Source: Roseococcus sp. SYP-B2431 (GTDB taxonomy: Bacteria > Pseudomonadota > Alphaproteobacteria > Acetobacterales > Acetobacteraceae). Taken from it: 64,000 bases of DNA. Below are positions 31,613-39,590 of the stretch, in pieces. Every line of letters starts with the position of its first letter. Position 1 is the first letter of the stretch. Both the position numbers and the translations under genes were made by a program. Location: NCBI RefSeq assembly GCF_004336745.1, contig NZ_SJXD01000028.1, positions 300,774 to 364,773 of the forward strand, in the 5' to 3' direction. The notes under the pieces are model-generated. The model made no database searches. It saw nothing but the letters and a program-made list of their open reading frames with translations, and was not told where the DNA came from.

Positions 31613-33460
31613 TCAGGCCGCCTCGCCCTTGACCGGCAGGCCCTCGGCCTTGCGGCTCATGCGCTTGCGCTCGTTCGGATCCAGGTAGCGCTTGCGGATG
31701 CGGATGGCCGAAGGCGTCACCTCCACCAGCTCGTCGTCCTCGATATAGGCGATCGCCTGCTCCAGGCTCATCTTGCGCGGCGGCACCAGCAGAAGCGCGT
31801 CATCCTTGCCGGCGGCGCGGATGTTGGTGAGCTTCTTCTCCTTGACGGGGTTCACCTCGAGATCGTCGCCGCGCGAGTTCTCGCCGATGATCAGGCCCTC
31901 ATAGACCTTCGCACCCGGGTCGACGAAGAGGTGGCCGCGCTCCTGCAGGGCGAAGAGCGCGTACTGCGTCGTCTCGCCGTCCACATTGGAGATCAGCGAG
32001 CCGTTGCGGCGACCCTCGATCGTGCCGGCGAAGGGCAGATAGCCGTGGAACAGGCGGTTCATGATGCCCGTGCCACGCGTGTCCGTGAGGAACTCCGAGT
32101 GGTAGCCGATGAGGCCCCGCGAGGGCATGATGAAGGTGATGCGCGTCTTGCCGCCGCCCGAGGGGCGCATGTCCTGCATCTGCGCCTTGCGGATGGACAG
32201 CTTCTCGACGACCACGCCCGTATAGGCCTCGTCCACGTCGACGAGCACCTCCTCGAAGGGCTCCTCGCGCGCGCCGGTCTCGGGGTTCTCGCGCATCAGC
32301 ACGCGCGGGCGGCCGATGGTGAGCTCGAAGCTCTCGCGGCGCATGGTCTCGATGAGCACGCCCAGCTGCAGCTCGCCGCGGCCGGCCACCTCGAAGGCAT
32401 CCGTCTCCTCGCTGTCGCGGATGCGGATGGCGACATTGCCCTCGGCCTCGCGGATCAGGCGGTCGCGGATCTGGCGCGACGTCACCTTCTTGCCCTCGCG
32501 GCCGCCCAGCGGGCCGTCATTGACGCGGAAGGTCATGGCGAGCGTCGGCGGGTCGACCGGGATGGCCGGCAGCGGCGTGGCCTGGTCGGGGGCGCAGATC
32601 GTGTCGGGAATGGTCGTGTCCGACAGGCCCGCGATGGCGATGATGTCGCCCGCATGCACCTCGTCCACCGGAACCCGCTCCAGGCCGCGGAAGGAGAGCA
32701 GCTTCGACAGGCGACCGGTCTCGGCCACCGTGCCGTCGGCGCGCAGCACCTTCACCGGCATGTTGACGCGGGCGGTGCCCTGCTCGATGCGGCCGGTCAG
32801 GATGCGGCCCAGGAAGTTGTCGTATTCCAGCAGCGTCGCGTTCATCGCGAAGGGCGCGTCCGGCAGGACGGTCGGCTCGGGCACATGGCGGACGACCAGG
32901 GCGAAGAGCGCGTCCAGGTTCTCGCGCGGGCCTTCCATCACCTCATCGGCCCAGCCCTGGCGGCCGGAGGCGAAGAGCATGGGAAAGTCAAGCTGCTCGT
33001 CCGTCGCGTCGAGGCTGGCGAAGAGGTCGAACACCTCGTCATGCACCTCATGCGGGCGGGCGTCCTGGCGGTCGACCTTGTTCACGACCACGATGGGGCG
33101 GATGCCGCGGGCCAGGGCCTTGCCGAGCACGAACTTGGTCTGCGGCAGCACGCCCTCGGCCGCGTCGACCAGCAGGATGGCGCCGTCCACCATCGAGAGG
33201 ATGCGCTCCACCTCGCCGCCGAAATCGGCGTGGCCGGGGGTGTCGATGATGTTGAGCTTCACGCCCTTCCACTCGACCGCCGTGCACTTGGCGAGGATGG
33301 TGATCCCGCGCTCGCGCTCCAGGTCGTTGCGGTCCATCGCCCGCTCGGCCACCTGCTGGTTCTCGCGGAAGGTACCGGATTGCTTGAGGAGCTGGTCGAC
33401 GAGCGTGGTCTTGCCGTGGTCGACGTGCGCGATGATCGCGAGGTTACGCATGCTGGTCAT
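31613..33460 (-). CDS. typA: Ribosome-associated GTPase TypA/BipA
   Basis: A 615-residue translational GTPase that aids 50S assembly and stress adaptation. G motifs: G1 AHVDHGKTTLVD, G2 around RGITILAK, G3 DTPGHADFGGEV, G4 VVNKVDRQDARP, G5 ASGRQGW. EF-G-like domains III and V follow and the BipA-specific C-terminal domain includes NVDGETTQYALFALQERG and RAAGKDDALLLVPPRKMSLEQAI. The start is ATG at 33460 (MTSMRNLAII); the in-frame ATG at 33451 gives the more usual N terminus. Length agrees with the family. Confidence 0.96.
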   Translation of the reverse strand: MTSMRNLAIIAHVDHGKTTLVDQLLKQSGTFRENQQVAERAMDRNDLERERGITILAKCTAVEWKGVKLNIIDTPGHADFGGEVERILSMVDGAILLVDAAEGVLPQTKFVLGKALARGIRPIVVVNKVDRQDARPHEVHDEVFDLFASLDATDEQLDFPMLFASGRQGWADEVMEGPRENLDALFALVVRHVPEPTVLPDAPFAMNATLLEYDNFLGRILTGRIEQGTARVNMPVKVLRADGTVAETGRLSKLLSFRGLERVPVDEVHAGDIIAIAGLSDTTIPDTICAPDQATPLPAIPVDPPTLAMTFRVNDGPLGGREGKKVTSRQIRDRLIREAEGNVAIRIRDSEETDAFEVAGRGELQLGVLIETMRRESFELTIGRPRVLMRENPETGAREEPFEEVLVDVDEAYTGVVVEKLSIRKAQMQDMRPSGGGKTRITFIMPSRGLIGYHSEFLTDTRGTGIMNRLFHGYLPFAGTIEGRRNGSLISNVDGETTQYALFALQERGHLFVDPGAKVYEGLIIGENSRGDDLEVNPVKEKKLTNIRAAGKDDALLLVPPRKMSLEQAIAYIEDDELVEVTPSAIRIRKRYLDPNERKRMSRKAEGLPVKGEAA

Positions 33461-33726
33461 GGGGTCGGGATTCCGGGCGTGGGTTGGCCCGCGCGCGAAG
33501 ATGCCCGGGCGGCGTTGATCGGTCATGAAGCTGTGCTGCGGCGCACACATAGGGGCGCCGCAACAAAATTGCCAGCGGAGATGCGATCCACGTCATGCGC
33601 GGGTCTCATGTGAGAGTCTCGTCGCCGCATGGACAGTCGCGGAGATGTGACGGACGAGACAGAACCGGCCGTTGCAGTCGTCTCGGTCCCGAGGCATATC
33701 CTCGCCGCGTTGGGGAAACAAATATC

Positions 33727-34068
33727 ATGATGAAACATGTATTTGCGGCGATGCTCGTCTTCGGCACCGCTTCCGCTGCTCAGGCCCAGCAGTCCTGCCT
33801 GGGGCCGGACCGGCTCGCGGTGCAATATGCCCAGACGCGGCCTGGCTCGGGCGGCACCTGGAACTACGTGGCGCGGATCGCCAACTCGTCGATGCAGCCG
33901 ATCCGGTTCGATGTCCGGTTCCAGATGGTCAACGCGCAGCCCAACCGGGACATCTATTCCACCCAGACGCTGAACAGCCGGACGTTCCGCGAGTATATCC
34001 TGGCCAACGGCACGGCCATCGTGGACGGAACCCGCATCACCGGGAACACCCGGCTGATCTGCCGGTAG
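33727..34068 (+). CDS. Small secreted protein, possible member of a two-copy family
   Basis: A 113-residue exported protein: MMKHVFAAMLVFGTASAAQAQ, then QSCLGPDRLAVQYAQ, a beta-rich middle and an end GTRITGNTRLICR. Two cysteines lie at the extremes of the mature chain and probably form a disulfide. The protein at 44204-44605 has the same plan (N-terminal Cys, beta-rich core, final C-x-R), suggesting distant paralogues. Function unknown. The second ATG at 33730 is an alternative start. Confidence 0.6.
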   Translation: MMKHVFAAMLVFGTASAAQAQQSCLGPDRLAVQYAQTRPGSGGTWNYVARIANSSMQPIRFDVRFQMVNAQPNRDIYSTQTLNSRTFREYILANGTAIVDGTRITGNTRLICR

Positions 34069-34113
34069 GCGGCGCCCGCGCGGCCGATCCGCGTCGAGGA
34101 GTGGAAGCGCGGC

Positions 34114-34578
34114 CTAACGGGCCTTCACGGGCCGGTTCCCGTGGCTGTCGGCGGGAACGCCGCGCCTCAGGGACATATGGCTGTGCACGCCGAGCCATCC
34201 CTCGGTGCCGCCGGGCACCAGGATCAGCGTGGCGCGGCCGGGCCGGTCGAAGGGCGTGCCGTCCGGCGCGTAGCCGGTCGAGGTAAAGGGCGCGATCGCC
34301 ACCGCCATCCGCCCGTCCGGGCTGGCCAGCACGCGCGCCGCATCCCGGGGGAAGCGGAAGTCGCTGGTCTTCGGCCAGACGCTCTCCCATTGCTGGTCGC
34401 GCCAGGGCTCCAGCCCCTCGACCAGCGCCTGGACCGTGCCGAAGGCGATGATGCGCGGGTGCCAGAAGGGGTAGGCGCTCCGGTAGTCCACCTCGCGCAC
34501 CGTGGCGGAAAAGCGGTCGAGCCAGTCGAGGATCGCGTCCCGGATCGGCGGCGGAGCTTCGGGAAGGTCCGGCGTCAT
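34114..34578 (-). CDS. NTF2-like (SnoaL/DUF4440-type) protein
   Basis: A 154-residue cytosolic cone-fold protein. ILDWLDRFSATVREVDYRSAYPFWHPRIIAFG matches the N-terminal helices and first strand of NTF2-like families. AVAIAPFTSTGYAPDGTPFDRPGRATLILVPGGTEGWLGVHSHMSL forms the beta sheet with a pocket histidine. Such proteins are often enzymes or ligand binders with no fixed reaction. It precedes the next minus-strand gene's stop by only seven bases, so it belongs to the same transcript as the PfkB kinase. Confidence 0.75.
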   Translation of the reverse strand: MTPDLPEAPPPIRDAILDWLDRFSATVREVDYRSAYPFWHPRIIAFGTVQALVEGLEPWRDQQWESVWPKTSDFRFPRDAARVLASPDGRMAVAIAPFTSTGYAPDGTPFDRPGRATLILVPGGTEGWLGVHSHMSLRRGVPADSHGNRPVKAR

Positions 34579-34585
34579 CGCGGCC

Positions 34586-35068
34586 TCAGCGCGGGCGGCG
34601 GCTGGGGCGGTCGATCGCGACCAGGGCGGCCTCGACCTCCCGCTGGGCGCCGGCGCGGTCGTTGCGCAGCAGGGCGGCGCGGGCGGCGGCGATGCGGCCG
34701 ATGGGGCCGCCGCTCACCGCCTCGCCGGCGCGGGCAGGCGCCGTGCTGCGGGTGAGCAGGCGGGATTCGGCACGCTCGAGGAACTCGTTGGCAGGGCCGG
34801 GGCGGCCGGCCCGCAACGCCGTCAGCGCGCCCTGGAGCTGGCCCGCCGCGTCGTCCAGGCTCGCCGCATCCACCTCGGCGGCGTCGCGCCGCTGAGCGGC
34901 CACGCCGGGGGGCTGGTCCGGATTGGCCTGGAGGCGCTGCAGCTCGCGGATCGAATCGTTCTGCGCGAGCTGGGCGATGGTCTCGAAGCGCTCGCCGCGA
35001 TGGGCTGAGGCCGCCGTGGGCAACAGCATCGGCACGAGCAGCGGCGCGAGGGCGATCAGGCGGATCAT
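34586..35068 (-). CDS. Secreted alpha-helical protein of unknown function
   Basis: A 160-residue exported protein: signal peptide MIRLIALAPLLVPMLLPTAASA, then helices rich in Ala, Arg, Gln and Leu (SLDDAAGQLQGALTALRAGRPGPANEFLERAESRLL). No cysteine. It may be a helical-bundle or coiled protein; no family recognised. Its start overlaps the stop of the PfkB kinase by four bases (ATGA) and it is followed by the NTF2-like gene, giving a three-gene unit. Confidence 0.6.
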   Translation of the reverse strand: MIRLIALAPLLVPMLLPTAASAHRGERFETIAQLAQNDSIRELQRLQANPDQPPGVAAQRRDAAEVDAASLDDAAGQLQGALTALRAGRPGPANEFLERAESRLLTRSTAPARAGEAVSGGPIGRIAAARAALLRNDRAGAQREVEAALVAIDRPSRRPR

Positions 35069-36042
35069 GCCACGAGCTCCTTCAGGTTCACGAGCGGCCG
35101 GGCCCCGTAATGGCTGATGACCTCGGCGGCCGCGATGCTGCCCCAGCGCCCGGCCATGGGCAAGGAGAGTCCCCTGGCCCAGGCGGCCAGGAACCCGGCC
35201 GCATAGGCGTCGCCGGCGCCCGTCGTGTCGACGACCGTGGTGGGCTGCGCGGCGACCAGGTGCCGCTCGCCGCCGGAGAGGATGATCGAGCCGTGCTCGC
35301 TGCGGGTCAGGGCCGCAATCTCGACCTCCTGGGCGGCCTGGGCGGCGGCGGCCTCGAAGTCGTCCATCTCGTAGAGGGCCAGGATCTCGGCTTCGTTGGC
35401 GAAGAGGATGTCGGCCTCCTCCTTCACGAAGGCGCGGAAGGCCTCGCGGTGCCGGCCGACGCAGAAGGGGTCGGAGAGGGTGATCGCCACCTTCCGGCCG
35501 GCGGCATGGGCGGCGCGGGCGGCGGCCCTGAAGGCGGCCTGCGCCTCCGGCGGGTCGAAGAGGTAGCCTTCCAGGTAGACGACCTTGGCGCGGGCCACCT
35601 CGGCGGCGTCCACATCCTTCTCGCCGAAGGTGACGCAGGCGCCGAGGAAGGTGTTCATGGTCCGCTGCCCGTCGGGCGTGACCAGGATCAGGCAGCGCGC
35701 CGTGGGGGCGGCGCCGGAGAGCGGCGGGGTGGGAAAATGCACGCCCACCGCCTTGATATCATGGGCGAAGACCTCGCCGAGCTGGTCGGCGGCGACCTTG
35801 CCCAGGAAGCCCACTTTGGCACCCAGCGCGGCGGCCACCGCGCAGGTGTTGCCCGCCGATCCGCCCGAGCTCTCGACTCCGGCCGGCATGGCGGCGTAGA
35901 GCGCCTCGGCCTCCGCCGCGTCGATCAGCCGCATCCCGCCCTTGGGCAGGCCGCGCTCGGCGATGAAGGTCTCATCCGTGGGCGCAAGAACGTCCACGAT
36001 GGCATTGCCGATGCCGAGAATATCGAGCGTGGGTGGGGTCAT
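35065..36042 (-). CDS. PfkB-family carbohydrate/adenosine kinase
   Basis: A 325-residue cytosolic kinase. PfkB signatures: ESSGGSAGNTCAVAAALGAKVGFLGKVAADQLGEVF, with the double-glycine substrate loop, and the C-terminal DTTGAGDAYAAGFLAAW with the catalytic Asp. GIGNAIVDVLAP and DPFCVGRHREAF resemble alphaproteobacterial proteins annotated as adenosine kinase. Phosphorylation of adenosine is therefore likely, but ribokinase-like sugars cannot be excluded. The start is the ATG at 36042 (MTPPTLDILGIGNAI). Confidence 0.87.
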   Translation of the reverse strand: MTPPTLDILGIGNAIVDVLAPTDETFIAERGLPKGGMRLIDAAEAEALYAAMPAGVESSGGSAGNTCAVAAALGAKVGFLGKVAADQLGEVFAHDIKAVGVHFPTPPLSGAAPTARCLILVTPDGQRTMNTFLGACVTFGEKDVDAAEVARAKVVYLEGYLFDPPEAQAAFRAAARAAHAAGRKVAITLSDPFCVGRHREAFRAFVKEEADILFANEAEILALYEMDDFEAAAAQAAQEVEIAALTRSEHGSIILSGGERHLVAAQPTTVVDTTGAGDAYAAGFLAAWARGLSLPMAGRWGSIAAAEVISHYGARPLVNLKELVA

Positions 36043-36054
36043 GCGGGGCGGGAT

Positions 36055-36073
36055 CCTGTTGCGTCGCAACGGG
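36055..36073. promoter_or_regulatory. Candidate operator palindrome before the PfkB kinase
   Basis: GTTGCG-T-CGCAAC (36058-36070), extended by CC/GG outside one mismatch, lies 13-31 bases before the kinase start in the divergent gap shared with the bactofilin gene. A further GCAAC/GTTGC pair occurs nearby (36119-36136). It may be an operator or a 5'-UTR hairpin. Confidence 0.3.
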
Positions 36074-36195
36074 AGGCGTAGCCGCCAAACCGGCCGATTG
36101 CAAAGCCGGCGCGATAAATTGCAACCTGCCGTTGCCCCCAAGAGGCCGGCCGTTATAAACCTGTTCCAACGCCTAGAACTTGAAGGATTGCCCGC

Positions 36196-36759
36196 ATGTC
36201 GATCTTCGGCCGCAAGAAGGATGACGGTTCTGAGGCCCAGGGCCCGCAGGAGTCGGTGAGCGTTCCGACCTCGCGCGACTCCGAGCTGACAATGCCGACC
36301 TACCGTGCGCCGTCCGCGAACAGCGCGCCGATGGGCGTGCCGCCGAAGCCCGGCGCTGCCCCGGCCCGGCCGGGCGTGCCCGGCGCCCCCGCCTCGCCGG
36401 CCCGCACGCCGCGCGTCGAGGGCCAGGCCGACCGCCGCACGCTGATCGTCGGCCGCGGCATCAGCCTGCAGGGCACGGTGGCGGATGCCGAGCGCTTGGT
36501 GGTCGACGGCACGGTCGAGAGCCAGATGATCCAGGCCGCCGAGCTCTCGGTGACCCAGACCGGCGTCTTCCGCGGCGAGGTCCAGGTGGAGGACGCCGAG
36601 ATCGGGGGGCTCTTCGACGGCACGCTGACGGCGCGCGGCAACCTCGTCATCCGCTCCACCGGCAAGGTGAAGGGCATGGCGCGATACAAGAAGCTCTCCG
36701 TCGAGGAGGGCGGCCAGATCGTCGGTAGCATGGAGATGCTGCAGGGCGAGGGCACCTGA
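36196..36759 (+). CDS. Bactofilin (polymer-forming cytoskeletal protein)
   Basis: A 187-residue protein that polymerises without nucleotide into filaments at the membrane. A charged N terminus (MSIFGRKKDDGSE) and a Pro/Ala-rich linker (residues about 45-78) precede the beta-helical bactofilin core at about 82-187. Core motifs: LIVGRGISLQGTVADAERLVVDGTVE and GRVEVEDAEIG-like QVEDAEIGGLFDGTLTARGNLVIRSTGKVKG. Bactofilins recruit cell-wall enzymes and shape stalks or poles. A terminator follows. Confidence 0.93.
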   Translation: MSIFGRKKDDGSEAQGPQESVSVPTSRDSELTMPTYRAPSANSAPMGVPPKPGAAPARPGVPGAPASPARTPRVEGQADRRTLIVGRGISLQGTVADAERLVVDGTVESQMIQAAELSVTQTGVFRGEVQVEDAEIGGLFDGTLTARGNLVIRSTGKVKGMARYKKLSVEEGGQIVGSMEMLQGEGT

Positions 36760-36813
36760 TCCTGGTTTGACGCCGGATCTTGCTTTGACCCAGGGTCTTG
36801 TCTGGATCCTGGG

Positions 36814-36834
36814 GCCCGCTTCCTGCAGGCGGGC
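36814..36834 (+). terminator. Rho-independent-like terminator after bactofilin
   Basis: GCCCGC (36814-36819) pairs with GCGGGC (36829-36834) and is followed by TTAACCTTCTT. Just upstream are two copies of a 14-base repeat, GATCCTGGTTTGAC (36758-36771) and GATCTTGCTTTGAC (36776-36789), and a weaker third copy. Confidence 0.6.
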
Positions 36835-36861
36835 TTAACCTTCTTCCGGGATGTTCGCGCG

Positions 36862-37380
36862 ATGCCGCGCTGGGTCCTCCTCCTGCCCCTTCTTCTCGCG
36901 GCCTGCGCCACGGGGCCGGATCGCGAGGTCGAGGCGGCTCGGGCCGCCCTCGCCTCCCATCGCGCGAGCCTGGAGGCGCTGGGCGTGCCGCCTTCCGCGC
37001 CCTCGGCCGCCCCGCTCCCGCCCCGCGTCCCGGGCCGCATGGCCGGGCCCGCCGCCGCGCGCCGGCCTGCTCCGGCTCCACGCATGGCCTCCGCGCTGCT
37101 CGGCGCCTCGCCCGCGGCGGTGCGCGCCGCGCTGGGCGAGCCCATCCTCCGTCGCGAGGAGGGACCGGCCGAGGTCTGGCTCTATGCCGGCGGCGGCTGC
37201 CAGCTCGACATCGTGATGTATCCCTCCGAGGCGGGGCCGCGCGTGGCGCATGTGCAGGCGCGTGCCGGCGGCCTGGCGCAGCGCACCGAGGCCTCCTGCC
37301 TGCGGGACCTCGCGGCGCAGGGCGCATCGCACCAGGCTCCGTCCGACGAAAACGCTGCGCCGCTCGAACTCGGTGCGTGA
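36862..37380 (+). CDS. Lipoprotein of unknown function
   Basis: A 172-residue predicted lipoprotein: MPRWVLLLPLLLAACATGPD has a lipobox LAAC with the acylated Cys at position 15. An Ala/Pro-rich spacer (about residues 45-78) precedes a small domain: MASALLGASPAAVRAALGEPILRREEGPAEVWLYAGGGCQLDIVMYP, which resembles the SmpA/BamE-like 'GxP...W.Y..' pattern. It then has a second cysteine in ASCLRDLA. The exact family is not recognised. It is probably attached to the outer membrane. Confidence 0.7.
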   Translation: MPRWVLLLPLLLAACATGPDREVEAARAALASHRASLEALGVPPSAPSAAPLPPRVPGRMAGPAAARRPAPAPRMASALLGASPAAVRAALGEPILRREEGPAEVWLYAGGGCQLDIVMYPSEAGPRVAHVQARAGGLAQRTEASCLRDLAAQGASHQAPSDENAAPLELGA

Positions 37381-37440
37381 GCCAGACTTGCCGCGTGCCT
37401 TGGCCGGGCGAGGTCGGCCCGCCTTGAAGATGCTCTGACC

Positions 37441-38361
37441 GTGCTCCCCTACATCGATGCCTTCGTGCCGTGCTTCGGGATGCTGGCGCTCGGCGCGGTC
37501 CTGAAGCGACGGCTGCTGCGCGACGACGCCATCTGGGCCGGCATCGAGAAGCTGATCTTCTGGGTGCTGCTGCCCTCGCTCCTCGTGGCGGCGATCGGCT
37601 CGGTGCGGCTGGGCGAGGTTCCGATCCTCGGCATGCTGGTCGCGATCTGGATCGCGCTCGGCATCGGCACCGTGCTCTCGCTGCTGATCTCCCGGCATCA
37701 CCGCCAGGGCCATGCCTCGATGACGAGCGTCGTGATGGGCGGCATCCGCTTCAACAATCTGATCGGCTTCGCGGTGGCCGGCGCCATGTTCGGCCTGCCG
37801 GGAATCGCGCTCGGCGCCGTCTCCTCGGGGCTGATCGTCCCCTTCGTGCAGTTCGTGAGCAACGCCGCCTTCGCCTCGGAAAAGGGGTTCAGGCCCTGGC
37901 CGATCCTGCGGCAGATCCTGCGCAACCCGCTCATGCTGGCCTGCGTGGCCGGCTTCCTCGTGGCCTGGCTGGGTGGGCTGCCCCCGGGCCTGAAGCCGCT
38001 GATGGAATCCCTGGGCCGCGCCTCGGTGGCGCTGGGCCTGCTGGCCGTGGGCGCGGCGCTTTCCGTCGAGGCGCTGGCGGACCGCATCCCGCTGCAGCTC
38101 GCGACCGCGTTCCTCAAGCTGCTGATCGTGCCGGCGGTGACGCTGGCGGCCTGCCTCTGGCTGGACCTCCCGCCGCTGGCCACCACCATCGCCGTGCTGT
38201 TCATGGCACTGCCGACGGCCGCCACCTCCTACGTCATGGCGCGCGCCATGGGCGGCGATGCGCCGCTGATGGCGGCGATCACCTCCTCGGAGCATTTTCT
38301 TTCAGTCCTCACGCTGCCCCTGTGGATGCTCGCGGTGAAGGCGATCACCGGCCTCGGCTGA
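37441..38361 (+). CDS. AEC family transporter
   Basis: A 306-residue secondary carrier of the auxin efflux carrier family with about ten TM helices in two inverted halves. Typical features are the N-terminal FGMLALGAVLKRR, the crossover segment VVMGGIRFNNLIGFAVAGAMFG and the C-terminal ALPTAATSYVMARAMGGDAPLMAAITSSEH. Bacterial AEC proteins often export malate, malonate or other organic acids. The start is GTG at 37441. It stands alone between the lipoprotein and the diguanylate cyclase. Confidence 0.9.
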   Translation: MLPYIDAFVPCFGMLALGAVLKRRLLRDDAIWAGIEKLIFWVLLPSLLVAAIGSVRLGEVPILGMLVAIWIALGIGTVLSLLISRHHRQGHASMTSVVMGGIRFNNLIGFAVAGAMFGLPGIALGAVSSGLIVPFVQFVSNAAFASEKGFRPWPILRQILRNPLMLACVAGFLVAWLGGLPPGLKPLMESLGRASVALGLLAVGAALSVEALADRIPLQLATAFLKLLIVPAVTLAACLWLDLPPLATTIAVLFMALPTAATSYVMARAMGGDAPLMAAITSSEHFLSVLTLPLWMLAVKAITGLG

Positions 38362-38438
38362 ATCCGCGCCGGCGGAAACCTCCTGTTCACCTTATGGTGG
38401 TCTTCTGGGCGCGGAACGAACGGGATGCCGAGCCGAGA

Positions 38439-39530
38439 ATGTCCTTTCCCACCGCCGCCATCGCGGAACCGCCGCCGGCGCCCCCGCGCAAGGATCCGAG
38501 CCTCGTGCTCGCGCATGCGGCCATGGCCTCCATGCTGCAGAACGGGCTCTCGCCCACGCCGGCCAACTACCTCATCTGGTTCAGCTACCATGGCGGCTCG
38601 GAGCCCGGGTTGCGCTACGCGCTGGATGCGGCGCTGGAGGGCGGCGGGCGTATCGCCCAGCCCCGGATGGACGAGCTGCACGCGCAGTTCTTCGAGGCGG
38701 GGCACGAGGCCCTCTCGCTGCACGAGATGTCGCGCCGGCTGGAGGGCGCCGTTTCCGAGGCGGTGACCCTGGTGGATGGGGCACGGGAGGCCGCGACACG
38801 CTATGGCGGATCGCTGCGCGAGGCCTCCGACGGCCTCTCGGACGGCCCGGAGGCCCTGGGCGCCGTGCTGCAGCGCCTGGTCGCCGAGACGCGCGAGGTC
38901 AGCCGCCGGAGCGACGCCGCCGCGCGGCGCCTGACCGAAACCGCCCGCAAGACGCAGGAGCTCCATGCCCAACTCGCCGAGGCGCGGCGCCAGGCCACGA
39001 CCGACCCGCTCACCGGCCTCGCCAACCGCCGCTGCCTGGACGAGGCGCTCCGCGCCGGGCTGGAGGAGGCGGGAACCTTGCCGCTCGCCCTGGTCATGGT
39101 GGATGTGGACCACTTCAAGGCGGTGAACGACACGCATGGCCATCACGTGGGCGACGACGTGCTGCGCCTGCTGGCGGCGACATTGTCCCAGGCATTGGGG
39201 GCCGGCCAGGACGCGCTGGCGGCGCGCTTCGGCGGCGAGGAGTTCTGCGTGATCCTGCGCGGCCACGGCCTGCAGGAGGCGGCGCGCACCGCGGAGGCGA
39301 TCCGCGCCCGCGTCGGCGGCGCCTCGCTCCTCATCCGCCAAGGGGGGCAGCACACCGGGCAGCGGCTCGGCGTGACCGTCTCGCTGGGCCTCGCGGTGGC
39401 GGAACCGGGCGAGGCGGCCGCGCATCTCGTCGAGCGGGCGGATGCGGCGCTCTACGAGGCCAAGCGCGGCGGCCGCAACCGCCTCTGCACCGACCCGCCC
39501 ATGCCGAAGTCCGGCGCCGTTTGGGGATGA
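38439..39530 (+). CDS. Diguanylate cyclase (GGDEF domain)
   Basis: A 363-residue cytoplasmic enzyme that makes c-di-GMP from two GTP. The N-terminal 190 residues form a helical region found in other GGDEF proteins (NGLSPTPANYLIWFSYHGG). A coiled coil leads to TDPLTGLANRR, VMVDVDHFKAVNDTHGHHVGDDVL and the active site RFGGEEF. The inhibitory I-site is absent: the RxxD position reads AGQD. The enzyme should therefore lack classical product inhibition. No EAL domain. It may feed the BcsA PilZ domain encoded 20 kb away. Confidence 0.92.
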   Translation: MSFPTAAIAEPPPAPPRKDPSLVLAHAAMASMLQNGLSPTPANYLIWFSYHGGSEPGLRYALDAALEGGGRIAQPRMDELHAQFFEAGHEALSLHEMSRRLEGAVSEAVTLVDGAREAATRYGGSLREASDGLSDGPEALGAVLQRLVAETREVSRRSDAAARRLTETARKTQELHAQLAEARRQATTDPLTGLANRRCLDEALRAGLEEAGTLPLALVMVDVDHFKAVNDTHGHHVGDDVLRLLAATLSQALGAGQDALAARFGGEEFCVILRGHGLQEAARTAEAIRARVGGASLLIRQGGQHTGQRLGVTVSLGLAVAEPGEAAAHLVERADAALYEAKRGGRNRLCTDPPMPKSGAVWG

Positions 39531-39590
39531 CGTCTTGGAAGGCCGGCGCCGGCCCTTCATGATGCCCCGACATCCCGGAGACACCGACCC

